The notes under the pieces are model-generated. The model was given only the letters and a program-made list of their open reading frames with translations. It ran no database searches and had not been told where the DNA came from. A program made the position numbers and the translations under genes. From Undibacterium sp049340185 (GTDB lineage: Bacteria > Pseudomonadota > Gammaproteobacteria > Burkholderiales > Burkholderiaceae_D): a stretch of DNA of 64,000 nt. The stretch is taken from contig NZ_JBMPPC010000007.1 of assembly GCF_049340185.1 (NCBI RefSeq), positions 1 through 64,000 on the forward strand, given 5' to 3'. Shown here one piece after another: positions 62,923 through 64,000 of the stretch (the stretch's first letter is position 1; each line of letters opens with the position of its first letter).

Positions 62923-63705
62923 TTATACCGGATTCGGTATATCAACAAAGTGGTGTTCAATTCCAAATCGCCGCGCCACAAATTCCCCCAGCGCTTTAAC
63001 TCCGTAGCGCTCGGTAGCATGATGGCCGCATGCCATATATGAGACGCCGGATTCTCGCGCCAGATGCACAGTAGGCTCAGAGATTTCTCCGCTCAGATAG
63101 ACATTGGCGCCGGCATTAATTGCCTGATCCAGCATATTTTGCGCAGCACCTGTGCACCAAGCAATTTTACCCAGCGTCTGTTCCGGATCGCCAATCACTA
63201 AGGGCAAGCGCCCCAAGCGCTGTTCAATATGCACCGCAAATTGTCCGACCGTTTTGATCAAGGCATCGCTGATGACACCTGTCCAGCCCAAATCATCCTC
63301 ACCAAAACGTCCTTCAGGACGTAAATCCAGGCGTTGTGCCAATTGCGCGTTATTACCCAGTTGCGCATGCATATCAAGCGGCAAGTGGTAAGCGAATAGA
63401 GATATATCCTGCGCCAGCAACAGCTTCAGGCGCCTTTGTTTTTGGCCAATCACCCGCATATCTTCGCCCCGCCAGAAATAACCGTGATGCACCAGTATGG
63501 CATCCGCATTCAGCCGAGCAGCTTCTTCTAGTAAGGCAAGGCTAGCCGTCACACCGCTGACGATACGTTTTATCTCAGACCGCCCTTCCACCTGCACGCC
63601 ATTTGGGCAATAATCACGAAAGCGGTTAATCTGTAGCTCTTCTGCCAAAAACTGCGCAAGCTGCTCCCTGCTGACTGTTTGTGGATGCATTTCAATCTGA
63701 TTCAT
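62923..63705 (-). CDS. Nif3-like dinuclear metal centre protein
   Basis: A 260-aa member of the NIF3/DUF34 family of hexameric metal-binding proteins. Metal ligands are in ADAILVHHGYFW, SLFAYHLPLDMHAQLGNN and the C-terminal YMACGHHATERYGVKALGEF. The family's function is unresolved, although a GTP cyclohydrolase-like role has been proposed. The start at 63705 has AAGGA about 10 nt upstream. It is divergent from the HtrA gene, with only 17 bp between start codons. Confidence 0.92.
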   Translation of the reverse strand: MNQIEMHPQTVSREQLAQFLAEELQINRFRDYCPNGVQVEGRSEIKRIVSGVTASLALLEEAARLNADAILVHHGYFWRGEDMRVIGQKQRRLKLLLAQDISLFAYHLPLDMHAQLGNNAQLAQRLDLRPEGRFGEDDLGWTGVISDALIKTVGQFAVHIEQRLGRLPLVIGDPEQTLGKIAWCTGAAQNMLDQAINAGANVYLSGEISEPTVHLARESGVSYMACGHHATERYGVKALGEFVARRFGIEHHFVDIPNPV

Positions 63706-63722
63706 TTTTTTCTGATCCTTCT

Positions 63723-64000
63723 ATGCGACGTCTCTGGCTCTTATTTGCACAAACCATCACGGTAGTATTAGCTCTCTGGTTTATTGTAACCACCTTAAAG
63801 CCTGAATGGGCGAGCAAGGCATTGCGGGGCAATCAAAGTTTACAAATGACGTCAACAGTTACCATGCAAGAAGCCCCGGCAAACGCGGTGCCATCGCAAA
63901 ATTCCTACCGTGCAGCGGCCAAACGGGCGATGCCTTCTGTCGTGAATATCTACACCTCAAAAGAAGCGCGACAGGCGAATAGTCCCCTGCTCAACGATCC
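63723..64000 (+). CDS. HtrA/Deg-family serine protease, N-terminal part (cut by window edge)
   Basis: The frame encodes MRRLWLLFAQTITVVLALWF, a membrane-anchoring segment, then a linker. It continues SYRAAAKRAMPSVVNIYTSK, the usual start of the trypsin-like domain of DegS/DegQ proteins. The catalytic triad and PDZ domain lie beyond the right edge. The single uncleaved helix suggests a DegS-like, membrane-anchored form. No strong ribosome site is visible before 63723. Confidence 0.8.
   Translation, partial: MRRLWLLFAQTITVVLALWFIVTTLKPEWASKALRGNQSLQMTSTVTMQEAPANAVPSQNSYRAAAKRAMPSVVNIYTSKEARQANSPLLND

Overview
The window looks like a chromosomal segment of a betaproteobacterium of the order Burkholderiales, most likely an Oxalobacteraceae member (Undibacterium/Herminiimonas/Herbaspirillum-like). 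This rests on gene content and order: gph next to trpEGDC, petABC followed by sspA-sspB, hemA-prfA and prmC close to grxD-ubiX, minCDE, and moderate GC. No rRNA or species marker is present, so the placement is inference.

Layout. 1-18 kb is housekeeping: enoyl-CoA hydratase, mltA, apaG, rpe, gph, then trpE-trpG-trpD-trpC. The trp operon is preceded by a candidate attenuator, namely a 26-codon leader with three Trp codons and a terminator hairpin. After it come an M61 peptidase, a DUF3429 membrane protein, a multi-PAS histidine kinase, a MobA-like nucleotidyltransferase, dsbC and a UbiH-family hydroxylase. At 18.07 kb lies tRNA-Phe(GAA). A roughly 9 kb genomic island runs from its 3' end (18120-18150) to a 31-nt imperfect copy of that end (27122-27152). 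The island holds two tyrosine-recombinase fragments and a 1.5 kb gene-free region of repeats and hairpins, including an attC-like palindrome. It also holds a polymorphic-toxin cluster: an RHS-core protein with Ig-like repeats and a candidate immunity gene, plus an orphan RHS tip whose immunity gene has an in-frame TGA. Near its right end are a 70-aa protein with a duplicated motif, an AAA-ATPase scrap and a decayed zeta-toxin module.

27-44 kb: a predicted outer-membrane barrel protein, a periplasmic amidohydrolase, a divergent yeiH/LysR pair with a palindromic operator candidate, a ParB-fold protein, minCDE, and a regulatory triad (OmpR-type regulator, LysM-FecR protein, CHASE2 histidine kinase). 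An 11-bp-periodic repeat lies upstream of the triad. hemA, prfA, dsbB and prmC follow.

44-64 kb: a CpxA/CpxR-like pair with two perfect CpxR-type boxes upstream of the regulator, an intradiol-dioxygenase-like protein, a GNAT enzyme convergently overlapping a thioesterase, and a four-gene LpoB cluster (COG3014, YcfL, LpoB, CsgG/LpoB-like). Then come a lipoprotein hydrolase, tex, grxD-ubiX, tRNA-Thr(UGU), petABC-sspAB, mscL, a Nif3-like protein, and the start of an HtrA/Deg protease that runs off the right edge.

Two dispersed palindromic repeat families are visible. R1 (arms near CGCAGTATTCATGCG) lies just after rpe and just after trpC. R2 (core TAGGGGAGTAT) lies in four intergenic gaps.
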